The notes beneath the pieces were generated by a model. That model was not told where the DNA came from. It made no database searches and was given only the letters and a program-made list of their open reading frames with translations. The translations under genes were made by a program, and so were the position numbers. DNA of 64,000 nucleotides, from the NCBI GenBank assembly GCA_024305745.1, contig JAHRBS010000004.1, forward strand, positions 3,658,001 to 3,722,000, written 5' to 3'. This stretch comes from Polyporus tsugae. Lineage: Eukaryota > Basidiomycota > Agaricomycetes > Polyporales > Polyporaceae. How positions within the stretch are numbered: position 1 is the stretch's first letter; the number at the start of each line of letters is the position of its first letter. Shown piece after piece: positions 1-10,023 of the stretch.

Positions 1-275
1 GATATGGGTGGTCTTCAAAGAACCCGTATTGCCAAGTTCGAATTCGCGCTGCGATATCAGTTTAGGTAGCATGTTACATATGTTATGGTCTGGCGGATTT
101 TGGCTGTCTGTGTGTTTCTTTGGTACTGGCGAGATGTATGCAACACGACCGTCTACTCCATGTTCTTCGGTCCTTGCAATGCGCTGTCCCTTATCCGGCG
201 CGAGTAGGAGTTGAATGACGTCACTCGTCAGCCTGAATGCGTACCTTGTCCCCACACACTCTCTAGACTCTAGTC
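1..275. other. Window start, no gene recognised
   Basis: No coding stretch is recognised here. The last part is presumably the promoter and 5' leader of the gene starting at 276. Confidence 0.4.
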
Positions 276-1723
276 ATGCCAACTACTCGCTCGCAAGACG
301 TCGCAAAGGGTGGTGTGAAGACGTCCGAAGGAGGCGATAGATCCGCTTCTGTGAAAGCCGCATCCAAGTCGAAGAAGCCGCCGCGGACGAAAGCTGCGTT
401 GCCCCCAACGGAACAGGAAAAGGAGCTCGTGGAAGTCGGGGAGAAGCGTAAGGACACCGAAGAGGAAGAAAACAGGGGAGAGGGACCGTCCAGTAAGAAG
501 GTCAAGACTGAAGGCGTCGCTGGCGAGGAGCAAGATCATCCCGCGGGAGAGGAGGAAGCAGAGACGCAGAGTGTTCAAGCCGGGAGCATGTACGAGACAG
601 GTGCGTGCCCCGTTCTTGTAGATGGCCAAGCATCATTCACGGGAGAGACAGGCACCATCGAGCGCGGGCACATCTACTTCTTCTACCGGCCGAAGGTTGA
701 GCTGGAGAAAGCGCATTCCATCGACGACGTCCAGCGTTTCTACATGTTGCTCGTCCCGCGTCCCCCGCAGTTCGCCGCTGGAGGCCCAGGACTGACCACA
801 AAGGGGGACAACGACGAAGGGCAGCAGGAAATGACCTTGATCCAGAAAGGTGCAGATGCCGTCCCTGCAGAAGAGCCGATAGACAAGACGAAGAAGAGAT
901 TCCGCCTGATCGTGGTCGGAAAGAAGGGCTTGCCTGACCCTGAGGCGAAGGGGCGCGGCCGGGTGTTCTGGGGAACAGTCTCCACTGTCGGCGAGGACCT
1001 GAAGAAGCTCGAAGAGGGCCTGGGGGAATCAACCTACGAGACCAAGACCCGAGGTGAGCCGTGCTTCCAATCAGCTGCAGTTGCGAGCCGTCTGAGGCAT
1101 GTTTCTAGGTACTCGCCACCAGAGCTCCGCACGACTCGCTGCACGCGGCGCGTATGCCATCGTCAACGCAGAGGCCGCCACGTCGTCGAAGCGAGCATCA
1201 CATCTTGGGTACCACCTCTCGCATCCATCCGGCGACGAGCTAGGTGAAGTGCAAGGGGCGTTGGGCATCCATCAGGCGTCTTCATACGTCCTTCAAGTCA
1301 AGAACCCGTTGGCACCTCCCACGGGGCCCGCCCAGGTCGGCTTGAACAAGAATCGCCGCGCGGATTATCCTGAGTACATCTTGCGGGGCGTGTTTGGGAT
1401 GGGTGGACGGAGGGGCCGCGAGTCCTACGGGTTGAGGTTTGCGTCCTGCGAGAGGCAGGAGCTACTCGACTATGAAGGAGTGGAATTGTTGTTCATTGCA
1501 GCGCGGAGTGGGGAGGAAGGTCTTGAGCAGAGCCTAGGTGAAGGACGAGGGCATGGTGAGTGATGCAGAACGCGCCGACTACGAATATATGCTGAAACAC
1601 CTCGCAGCCCTCGAAGAAGTCGAAAAGAGCGAAGGCAAAGAGAAAGTCGACCAGATTTTGAAAGAACTTGCGATGGAGAACGAGAAAATTCCAGCTGATC
1701 CGCTGGAAGGGGAATGGGTATAA
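276..1723 (+). CDS. Conserved fungal nuclear-type protein, apparent frameshift near the C-terminus
   Basis: Starts at ATG 276. The N-terminus is rich in Lys, Glu and Ser with nuclear-localisation-like stretches (KSKKPPR, KKVKTEG). A conserved domain follows, with GHIYFFYRPKVE, DDVQRFYMLLVPRPP, KKRFRLIVVGKKGLP and YETKTRG. An intron of about 56 nt after position 1053 leads to a second exon (RHQSSARLAARGAYAIVN ... DYEGVELLFIAARSGEE). From memory this resembles fungal proteins database-labelled 'BTB domain transcription factor', though I see no BTB fold, so the function is unknown. The second exon runs to a stop at about 1563. The expected tail (ERADYEYMLKHLAALEEVE ... PLEGEWV) continues in another frame to the stop at 1721-1723. 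Either a 1-nt insertion or 2-nt loss lies near 1550, or a 31-nt intron (1535-1565 region) is spliced out. Confidence 0.7.
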
Positions 1724-1959
1724 TTACGGAACCACGCACCTAATGAGATGCGAAGAGCAGTGAAGGATGGCACTCTGTACAATATCTTGCTGGGATGCAT
1801 AACAGTTGGATCCGTTGCGGCCGACATGCTTCCGGGTGTCTGTAAAGGACTGCGCACGAAAGCAACAGAAGTATAGCTTGAGGGTATACATCATGAAGTA
1901 TCGTGAGGAGTACAATGTCATATCATACAATACAAATGGTCCGTACTGCAACAGCCCTG
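1724..1959. other. Convergent intergenic space
   Basis: AT-richer spacer between the 3' ends of two convergent genes. It probably holds both 3' UTRs and terminators; no other structure was seen. Confidence 0.4.
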
Positions 1960-2782
1960 TCATGGTGATTCGGTGTCTTCGTTATCCGTATTGATTCTGA
2001 GCACTTTGACCCATTCCCGGTAATTGAATTGCCCATTCCTCGTGAACGGTCCCTTCAGTAACTTGTCGATCTACACGTATCAATTAGCACCCGTCACGCC
2101 ATTCCGGTCGGGAGAACAGTCCCCGCAGACAGGCCGACAAGAAACAGGCACTCACCTCATGCTCGTCCATCCGCTCACCCACATCGCCCAGCCACTTCCT
2201 GATCTCGTCGCACTTCACGAAACCCGTGTCCCCCTCATCAAAGCACTCAAATGCAGCCAGCAGCTCCGAGTCCGCATCGAAGTCGTACAGGTGCTCACCC
2301 ATCATGGTGAGGAACATCGGGAAGGTGATTCCACGGTCGGACCCGCCGTCGTCGGATGGGTCCCGAGAGTGGGCCCCACCTAGGCTGCCGCGGCGGTCTC
2401 CTGGGCGGTCTGCGAGAAGTTGGTCGACTGTAGAACGAGAGGGCGATATGCCTGATCAAATGCAATGCGTCCGACGTTACAGACCGGCCAAATGCAAATG
2501 CGTGCAGTTCAGGTTCAGTGGCTCCGTGTATGCACCACACTTGCAACGCGACGCACCCAATGAGCTGAATATGTGCTTCAGATCCTGCTCTCCGACAATT
2601 CCGTCTCCATCGTGGTCGATGAGCGAGAACGCTTCGCGGAACTGCTGGATCTGGGGAGGGGAGAAGAGGGAGAATACGCCGGAGGGCTCGCGCCGTGCCC
2701 TCGACTTCTGTGCCTTCGTGAGCTTGGTGGGCGTGCTCGTTGGTGTGATGTCGGGAGACAGCCCATAAGGATAGCGAGACAT
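1960..2782 (-). CDS. Myosin regulatory light chain (EF-hand protein)
   Basis: EF-hand protein of the myosin II regulatory light chain type, which binds the heavy-chain IQ motif and acts in the cytokinetic actomyosin ring. Exons on the minus strand are 2782-2557, 2451-2156 and 2070-1960. They join in phase to 211 codons (210 residues). After a Ser/Thr-rich head comes EF-hand 1 (residues about 50-70, IQQFREAFSLIDHDGDGIVGEQDL) with the full D-D-D-G loop. Then follow GISPSR, an inserted Gly/Asp/Ser-rich linker, ITFPMFLTMMGEHL, a second EF-like segment with a degenerate loop (FECFDEGDTGFVKCDE) and a C-terminal FNYREWVKVLRI. One good Ca/Mg-binding hand plus decayed ones is usual for this family, and the fission yeast Rlc1 type is the closest I know. 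The linker of roughly 25 residues between the first two hands is longer than in animal light chains. Signs of decay are absent. Confidence 0.88.
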
Positions 2783-2991
2783 GGTAGCAGGACGACTGGG
2801 TGGGCCAGGGTATGGAGTGGAACAAAGCAGACAGACGAAGACCAGAGAATAGAGGACGGCCCGCGGCCTGGTAGGCGCCGGGCGTGTACTGAACACCTTT
2901 ATCAATCCCACTGACAAGAAGGAAGTGATCGTTGTTTGTAGTCGAATCATAATGCTTGTCTTCATCTGATTCCAATACAATGCGCAACATT

Positions 2992-4059
2992 CTAGGAAAC
3001 AAGAAAATGGACGTATATCAAGTACACATTTACATCGCCTTCGCTAGTTGCTCCCTCCGCCTTTCCACAGTTTGAAACAGATTCCAAAGTAAGTAGACGC
3101 AACAGAATACCCCTCGGTATCAACTTCAAAAGCCCTATAATGAAGAGGGCGAAGCCCACCGTAATATACCTCGACGGGTGTGGAACGAGGGTATTCGCGA
3201 CAACATCCCGGGCGTACTGAGGTGGGAGGGGTATGCCAGTGTTCGTGCGGCTCGCCTGGAAGTCGTCGCGGATGACGTCGAGATAGTCGGTGTGCAGCGT
3301 GGTCGGGGGAACGCCCATGTTGTCCACCAGGTTATTCATGACGTTCGACTTCGCCCCTCCGGATGATACGAGCACAACCGAGATGCCGAGCGGGCGGCAT
3401 TCCTGCCACAGGGAGTCGCTGAGGGAGTGCACGGCCCGGGCTGCCTTGGAGGCAGCGTAGATGTCTGCGAACAAGTTCGAAGTCAAGCTTAACTCTGGGT
3501 GTATGCGTGTGACCAGGAGACGTACAACTCGCCGAGGAAGGAGCCAAGGTTGACTATTGTTCCGCACTTGCGTGCGGCCATGTGGGGATGACCGCTTGCG
3601 ACATGCGAATAATCCCATAAAGGTTGGTGCCAAACGTCCTTTGAACCAGCTCCAATGAGATATCCGCCACCGGACGTGGGAGCACCGCACCGAGATAGAC
3701 GTATCACTGTGTAATGGGAACCTTGAGTACGGTCTCACCTGAGCACGTTATTCCCGCATTGTTTACGAAGATATCTATCCGTCCTTCCTTCTTGATGACG
3801 TGTTCCACAGCAGTCTTTACGCTGGCTTTGTTCGTGACGTCCAACTTCGGCGTTCGCATGTGTCAAGCTCTCCATGGTTTCCACCCGCCTGGCGGTGGCA
3901 AAAACCTTGCAGCCCCTCGAAGCAATTTCGTTGGCCCTGTGGATGATGCACCACTTGAGAAAGACAGCTATCTGGGGATGTGATTTGGACTTACGCCGCG
4001 AAGCCAATCCCTCCTTCGGAACACCCGGTAATGAGAACCACTGTCGATGAGCTCGATAT
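2992..4059 (-). pseudogene. Short-chain dehydrogenase pseudogene A (AYR1-like)
   Basis: Clear homologue of the intact gene at 6337-7388 on the opposite strand, but broken in three places. The codon aligned with the start ATG reads ATA (4059-4057), followed by SSSTVVLITGCSEGGIGF. A frameshift lies near 3845, between the [11 protein letters not shown] and LDVTN segments. A base is missing near 3582 (GTC ATC CCC ACA instead of the expected CCC CAC ATG), so VIP and HMAARKCGTIVNLGS are in different frames. The 3' part is still open: IYAASKAARAVHSLSDSLW has the YxxxK active site, and a long hydrophobic C-terminus ends near 2992. The intact family encodes NADPH-dependent reductases of the 1-acyldihydroxyacetone-phosphate reductase type. 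A functional product is unlikely unless these are assembly errors. Confidence 0.75.
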
Positions 4060-4301
4060 GGGGTCAGGATAAATGAATGGCTGTGGAGAGGATAGTTGAA
4101 GCGTTTTGAATTCAACGATGGGTGTCCGTGGCTGACCTCATCGAGACGAAACCATGGGAGTCGAGCTTCCATATAAGCATTATGTAGAGCGATTGACGTA
4201 GATACCTGGGTAATCGTAACCTTGTATTCAACCCGACTCATCGCATAGAACGAGGCATGTATACTCACAAGCAATCACTTTGTCTTCTGCGCAGCCTTCC
4301 A

Positions 4302-4896
4302 TTAGTTCCAGATCATGTCGAACACCCACTCGCGAGGAAGCCATTGGAAAACCTTGGCCCAGCCAGTCAATTTTCCCAAGCTCACGTACCTCGGTGGCCT
4401 CGTCTGGAGCACGGCGCTCACGGTCGTTTGGGCATACACCTCCGTCGGCATGGGGTTGTTCTCCTGGACGAGAGTGAGGCTCTCTAAGATGTGATCGAAG
4501 TAATCCTTGTACAGGCTGTCCGGCGGCAGGCGGACGTGTGGCGCCTGGTTGGTAGCAATGTTGGACTTCACGGCGCCGGGGACGATGTTGATGTTCGGCT
4601 TGCACTCCATATATAGCGAGCCGGTGAGCGAATGTGACGCAGCCTTACTCGCAGCGTAGACACCACCCCGTGGAGAGGGCCTTGCAAATTCGCGTGGTGA
4701 GTACAGTAACACGGAGAAAGGGACATGGGGTTGAGGACATACATGATCCCAGCGACGGATCCTACGTTTACGACCATGCCGTGTTTGCGAGCGACCATGT
4801 GCGGGACGGGATGACAGTCTTTGCAGTACGAATGGCCGCGAATACGTTAGTGTTGTGCGAACAATCTCCCCACCATCTCGACGTCAATGAGTGGTG
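4302..4896 (-). pseudogene. Short-chain dehydrogenase pseudogene B, 5'-truncated
   Basis: Second broken relative of the dehydrogenase family, upstream of pseudogene A on the same strand. It begins at what was an internal exon (acceptor at 4897, APLIDVEM segment). No TGxxxGxG nucleotide-binding exon can be found upstream. A frameshift lies between APLIDVEM and TNVFAAIR. A tandem duplication of the 5-mer tcccg (minus strand, near 4805) separates KTVIP from MVARKHGMVVNVGS. The 3' half still reads GVYAASKAASHSLTGSLYMEC with YxxxK and runs open to 4302. The loss of the coenzyme-binding end and two frame breaks make this a non-functional copy. Confidence 0.75.
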
Positions 4897-5465
4897 CTAA
4901 AAGCACAAGCTTCAGCGGTAGACGTTGCGGTTGAACGTTGAACGTTGAGATCTGAGATCTTGAGAGTTGAACGAGGTGGCCAAATAGACGACAGCAAAAC
5001 AGGCGGCTCCGGGGCGGTGACCGGCCCGGGAGCCTCAGAGTACTCGTCGTTTCCTCGATTTATCATTTCGCAGGATTTCGCCGAGTCCCGACGAACCTTT
5101 CTGAACTTCCAAACGCTCTACCCCCTACCCCCATCAAGCTCCCCCCCTTGTAGCCTCTCCCAACGCGGACGTTAAGAAGAAGGAGAAGTCGAAGTTGGCG
5201 AGCAAAGTGGTGCTCAAGAACAGTCCAGCAGGTGCGTTATGACCCCATCTCCTGGAGCTATTAAGCTCGTTCGTGGGCGATTACTCGTCGTATGCGTGCA
5301 ATCCGGAGGAAGAGGGCAACTTCCAAGAAGGTGTCGGATAAGTGGCATAATGCCCCCGTGAAATACACAATGTTCGGGTACGTCTTGCTCGTGTGGTATC
5401 ATCGAAGAAAATCGCTCCTACTGCATAGATTATAATGCCGTACCCCATAGTGGGCATGTACGTAA
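4897..5465. other. Intergenic, no gene recognised
   Basis: Contains short open stretches such as KKKEKSKLASKVVLKNS near 5175-5225, followed by a possible donor site. It could be part of the same relic as the BRCT fragment that follows, but the match is too short to support a call. Confidence 0.3.
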
Positions 5466-5760
5466 CGGTATTCCTCGACCAATGACCACCAACGGCCGAA
5501 ATTTGGAAGACGACCACCACGTTCGCAGCGCAGTGCCACGCAGAACTATCGGAAGATGTCACACACGCCATTACATACCGCGCCCAAGGCACTCCTTCCC
5601 CACTTCCACGTCCGCTCATGTCTACGACAGAACAGCACGCAGAAGGTCGCCGCCGCGCGCGGTTACCCGGTCTCCACATTGTCCGGCTTAACTGGCTGAC
5701 GGACCTCCTTGTACTCTGGCGCGGTCAGGACGAGACTACGCCACGAAGGGTCGCTCACGC
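5466..5760 (+). pseudogene. Relic of an FCP1-like BRCT domain
   Basis: Three frames together give a recognisable BRCT domain of the kind found in FCP1, the phosphatase of the RNA polymerase II C-terminal domain. The pieces are VTVFLDQ, an in-frame stop, PPTAEIW, FAAQCHAELSEDVTHAITYRAQGT, KVAAARGYP and IVRLNWLTDLLVLWRGQDET. The order and spacing follow the family pattern (first strand, GAxCxxEL-THxVA, conserved W before the last helix, then xWxRxDE). The stop codon and frame changes exclude a working product. The catalytic phosphatase domain (DxDxT) is not in the window, so this is a fragment of a duplicated or degraded gene. Assignment rests on motif memory. Confidence 0.6.
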
Positions 5761-6336
5761 GGCCGGCCCAGTTGTGAGTCCCGCTTCGGATGCTCAACAA
5801 ACGAGCTCTGACCCAACCCCGACGCACGTGGTTGCGATGAGCCCCCCGCGCGCGTCGGCTTCCTTGGTGTCGAGCGGCCGAGCGGACCACTCGAGCTCGA
5901 CGAATTCGACTGAGACGCGACCAGCGGCTAAGTGCAGGTGGCTATGAACGAGAGCGATGACTAGAAAGAGTGCGAAGGGGGCAATGTGAAGAGTGAGGGC
6001 GGTGGCAGGATCATGTCAGACGAGACGAACAGCGTCATTCAGTACGTTTCCAGCCACGGGCTATGTGGGTTACCGTGTCTTCTGTGGGGGAAAAACTGAA
6101 ATTCCTCTTCTCATTGCTTCTCTCGTCTTTGGCTGAGTAATCCAAGTATCTAGGGCGGTACAACCCACGCGTGTTTTAATCGGAAACCGTATCCATTCGC
6201 GGGATGCATTATATGTTCAAGGAAGACGCTTCGTTCTCACACTCAGGTCATATGATTGCCTCATGTTCTGAACACTGGGGACAAGAGTCGACTCACAGGT
6301 GGCATACCCTCCCTCACACAACCAACAGCGCTTAAC
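5761..6336. other. Intergenic, no gene recognised
   Basis: No coding signal beyond a Ser/Thr-rich tail of the preceding relic (to about 5947). The last 200 nt are presumably the promoter of the dehydrogenase gene at 6337; no clear TATA box was seen. Confidence 0.3.
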
Positions 6337-7388
6337 ATGTCGAGCAGCAAGACGGTTGTCCTTATCACTGGATGCTCGAAGGGAGGCATTGGCTTTTCCT
6401 TGTGCGTATGAATATGTTTTCCTCCGAGTCTCCAGCGAACATTACTGACGATCGTAGGTGCGAGGCTTTCGCAGGCAAGGGATGTACTGTCTATGCAACC
6501 GCACGGAAGCTCGAAGCCATGGGTGACTTCAGCAGTGACGACATTCACAAGCTAACCCTCGACGTCACCAAAGAGGATGAGATCAAGGCTGTTGTTGCCA
6601 CTGTCATTCAAGCAGAGGGCCAGATCGACATCCTAGTGAACAACGCTGGGATAGCCAACAAAGGTACGGTTGTTATTGGCTCGGTACTGTGGTACGGTCG
6701 TGCTGATCACCGTCCCTCACCATAACACCTGGAACACAGGAGCGCTCATCGACGTCCCAATGGAGTTGTGGCTACAAATATACGAGACGAATGTCTTTTC
6801 GATTGTTCGCATGTCGAAGGCGGTCATTCCCCACATGGCAGCCCGCAAGCGGGGGATGATTATCAACGTAGGCTCGATCCTCGGCCAGACGTACGTAGTC
6901 CTCACGGCGGAGAGCGAGAATAGCTTTGCTTACTCAGTATACTGTCCGGCAGCCCAACGCCGTTCTCAGGCGTGTATGCCTCTGCCAAAGCGGCTGTCCA
7001 CTCTATCACCGACACACTTTACATGGAATGTGCGCCGCTCAATATCGAAGTCGTGCTCCTCGCCCCGGGTATCGTCAAATCCTCCATCGCCCGCAAAGCA
7101 ATATCGAACATCACTACCATGGGGACTACCTCCCTTTACTCGGATTACACCGTGTCTATGGGTACGACTCTGGCTGCCTCCTTTGGTAGAACAGCCATGG
7201 AGACGGAGACTTTCGCTCAGAGGGTTGTCGATGCCGTGCTTCGTCCTAAGCCGCCGAGGTACTTGACACTGGCGCCGTTGGCCAAGACATGGAGCTTCTT
7301 CGAGTGGCTCCCGCGGGCATGGGTTCTACAATATGTGTGGAGGGTCCAAGGAGAGGGTCCAAGACAGATCACCCGCGGGGCGAGTTAG
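6337..7388 (+). CDS. Short-chain dehydrogenase/reductase, AYR1-like, intact
   Basis: Four exons, 6337-6401, 6458-6663, 6740-6890 and 6953-7388, join in phase to 285 codons plus stop, the usual size for classical SDRs. Visible motifs are the coenzyme loop TGCSKGGIG (residues about 11-19), NNAG in LVNNAGIANKG, the serine in INVGSILGQ and the catalytic YASAK in GVYASAKAAVHS. A hydrophobic, aromatic C-terminus follows. TGCSxGGIG is typical of NADPH-dependent 1-acyldihydroxyacetone-phosphate reductases (yeast Ayr1, lipid droplet/ER, phosphatidate synthesis), but related SDRs act on other keto-lipids or secondary metabolites. It is the only undamaged member of the local cluster; both relatives on the opposite strand at 2992-4896 are broken. 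Confidence 0.88.
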
Positions 7389-7767
7389 AAGAGTGCTTAT
7401 GCGGTGGCGAGAGGTTAGGTTCGGAGATGAGGCTTTACAATTGTAGGCACTACTTGATTATCATTGGGCTTTATCTCAACTTGTATGGCTTGGTGTCCTC
7501 ACAGATACATTTGTTGTACTACGCACCTTCAGTTCCCCTATTTGATTCCAGAAGGAATCCATCTCTGTAGCTCTTCAAGCTTGATCCTCAAACCAGTCGA
7601 GGAAATACGCCGGATTCCGAAAACCCCGTTCCATTATCTTCACCTTCCTTCTTTCGACGACGCGTGGTATCAAATATTCAGAGTCGGTCCGTCTGAATTT
7701 CAGACGGACCGAGCCCGGATATCCCAAATGGTCAGCATGGATGGAGGGCCCGGAAGTCATGAGAGAA
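7389..7767. other. Intergenic left flank of the large transposon
   Basis: Non-coding as far as can be seen. It carries the dehydrogenase 3' end, a near-perfect palindrome at 7685-7711 and the target-site trinucleotide GAA at 7765-7767. Confidence 0.5.
7685..7711. repeat. 27-bp palindrome (13-bp arms, 1-nt centre)
   Basis: The arms cggtccgtctgaa and ttcagacggaccg are exact reverse complements around a single T. It lies 56 bp outside the left transposon end. It could form a hairpin, be a dimeric protein-binding site, or be the remains of a small element. Confidence 0.85.
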
Positions 7768-7835
7768 CACGACGGGCACGGGCCAGAAAACAGTGAAGGA
7801 AAAACTGTGTTATTTTCCCGGATAGCCCTACCTTT
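7768..7835 (+). repeat. Left terminal inverted repeat of the giant transposon
   Basis: 68 bp beginning CACGACGGGCACGGGCC. It matches the reverse complement of 37309-37376 with one difference (position 25, A against G) and then diverges abruptly. Confidence 0.9.
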
Positions 7836-7901
7836 TCGGTAGATTTTCCTGTCAGCTTTTTTCGTAGGATCTTTAAACTTCCTCTTGCAATCTCCGAAAC
7901 C

Positions 7902-8280
7902 ATCGCCATTGGGGGAAGTCAATCTTAGGCTGTACACATCCACAATTGGATAAACGTCCGACAAAGGTCATGTTCGCCATGAGGATACCCGACGACGAAA
8001 GGGGCGGTGAAGGTAAACATTGCCGCCCTTTCCACCATTGGCTGAAGGAAACCTTTCCCAGCAATTTGCCTGTCAGGGATATTTGTTCCAATGTCATTGT
8101 TTTCGCTGGATGTCAAACGAGTGGCCAAGACTTCCTATCCTGATATGGCATCGTGGCGGCGAAGGCTGGGGAAACTCTTCCTTTCCCTTCCCTTTCCTCC
8201 CGCTGGCTCTCTTTGCCAAAGGTAAACATCTCTCTGCCTTCTCCTGCGCGCGATATCTCCTGGTCAAAGGTTTCCTTTCC
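7902..8280 (+). repeat. Subterminal repeat A, left copy (379 bp)
   Basis: Reads as identical by eye to 36853-37231, in the same orientation. It begins atcgccattggggg, ends aggtttcctttcc, and has no coding features. It starts 66 bp inside the left inverted repeat. Confidence 0.9.
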
Positions 8281-8583
8281 ATGGATGAGAAAAGAAACCT
8301 TTCACACCGGTTCAGTAACCAGAGGATCGTTGGGGAGATGGAGTGCAATCCAACGCATCACGGCGCACTTCATTGCGGTAAGTCGTTCCCCGGTGCGCTA
8401 GATCGCATGTCCGCGCACTTCATTGCATTGATTGGTCTGTTGTCGCCCACATTTTCTCCTGGCACTCAACCCGTCAATGCGCCAGACTGCCCCCGGTCAA
8501 TAGCCTTAGTCACAATCAAGACTACTCTCAACTCCTGCTGTAGTCCTTCCCATTCGCATGGATGGCGCGCCTTCGGAATCAAT

Positions 8584-9030
8584 GGGTGCGCCAAGAATGC
8601 AATGTCGGAGCCACTGCGGCGCAACGAGATTGCCCTAGGGCGCACGTCGGTGAGGAGGGAGGCGTCGCGCCGGAGTGCACGCGAAGCGCGTACGTTGCGC
8701 GCCCCATACTAGTCCTCGGGGCGCGCAATGTGTGTGTGCAGCGGTATGGCGGCGTGTCGGGAAGGCATCCTTTGGACCATAAACCGTGCACCAACGACGC
8801 GACATTGGGTGCGTCAGAATGCAACCTGGAGCGTGGGCAGTGCCCCTGCGGCGCGACGAGGAGGCCCAGGGCGCGCGTCGGTGATGAGGGACGTCGCGCC
8901 CGAGTGCACGCGCGGCGCATACGTTGTGTACCCATACTAGTCCTTGGGGCGTGGTGACCGTACGTGCAGCGCCATAGCTCGTCGGGGCGGCGCCCTTTGG
9001 ATCAAATACGTGCACGAAGGGCGGCATTTG
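8584..9030 (+). repeat. Two diverged tandem units of about 223 bp
   Basis: A unit starting gggtgcg at 8584 recurs at 8807 with the same succession of motifs (agtgcacgcg, catactagtcct, gcagcg, tttggac/atc). The units have diverged by many substitutions. The second copy is part of repeat block B. The open frames they contain are a by-product of GC-rich repeat sequence. Confidence 0.7.
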
Positions 9031-9391
9031 CGCGCGGGCGCGGCACCGTCAAACTCATCGCTCTGAAACGCACGGGATGTACCACTTATTGCAATTGTTG
9101 CGTATGTCTTGCAGTTGCAGTTGAGGAGTGGATAGTGGTTCTCGAAAACCCTTATACGGATTAAAGGCGCGTCGCAGGAGCCTTTCATTCTTTGCGCGTG
9201 CAAGTCAGTTGCAACGAGAACGCCTCAGAGGACAAATGGCGCAGCTAGGGTAAGCCGCGCGCATCAACGGCGCGACTTGGAGCATTCACGCATGCCAGGA
9301 CCGCGCTCAAATGCTCCCAGTGCGCGATCAACGCGTAATGTGAGTGCCTAATAGTGCATCGCGCGCATCCCCGGGTACAAGCCGGCGCATC
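8622..9391 (+). repeat. Subterminal repeat B, left copy (770 bp)
   Basis: Very close match, without length change, to 35841-36610 in the same orientation. It is GC-rich with many GCGC and CGCG runs. Homology stops at ggcgcatc on the right. On the left it fades into the tandem unit starting at 8584. Confidence 0.88.
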
Positions 9392-10023
9392 AAGTGTGCG
9401 TTCGAGACAGGTCCATGGAGAACATGCATCATGCACTCCATAGACCGGTAAATGCGCATCCACCTCGGCGCAACCGACCTGCGCCCACGTCGCGCGCGCA
9501 ATTGCACAAGGGGAAGGAAAAGTGGAATGGACATCCACCTCAGTGCAACTCCTTCCGTGCAGAAAGCGCGGTCACGTAGCGACAGAGAGCACCGGTTCTA
9601 TGGCTGCGTCTTTCCATCATCGATCACATCATGCTCATTGTGGGCCTGCCTGGGCAGTCCCCGTGGAAGGACGCGGTGCCAACGATATGTAGTCCACCAA
9701 TGGTGGACTTCGGATCCTTGGGACCTCGCCGTTCCACCTTAATGGTCAGGATAACTCGCAGCCAAAGCGTAGGTACGCGTGGGGAGGGGGCAGTTGGAGG
9801 ACGAAACGGAGCGTACTTACATCTAGTGCATATTGAGCCCTCGGAACACGTGCTCGACGCATCTCGTTGATAAAAAATACATGATGCTTTGCAATGGAAA
9901 CCTCACATAGAAGATCTAGAAAGAATACATGACATAGTTTTGCACTCACAACTACTCTGATACCTTCAACGACGCAACAAGACAACGACGCACTTCTGGA
10001 AGCATCATCCACCCTTCCGCCCC
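9392..10023. other. Non-coding interior of the transposon
   Basis: No gene recognised. A short imperfect inverted pair (ggtccatgga ... tccatagacc) occurs near 9409-9446. The right part presumably contains the 3' UTR of the gene ending at 10024. Confidence 0.3.

Noticed and set aside
8562..9027. Long Arg/Gly/Ala-rich open frames on both strands in block B
   Set aside because: They recur unchanged in 35.7-36.4 kb as part of non-coding GC-rich repeats, show no codon preference, and overlap on both strands.
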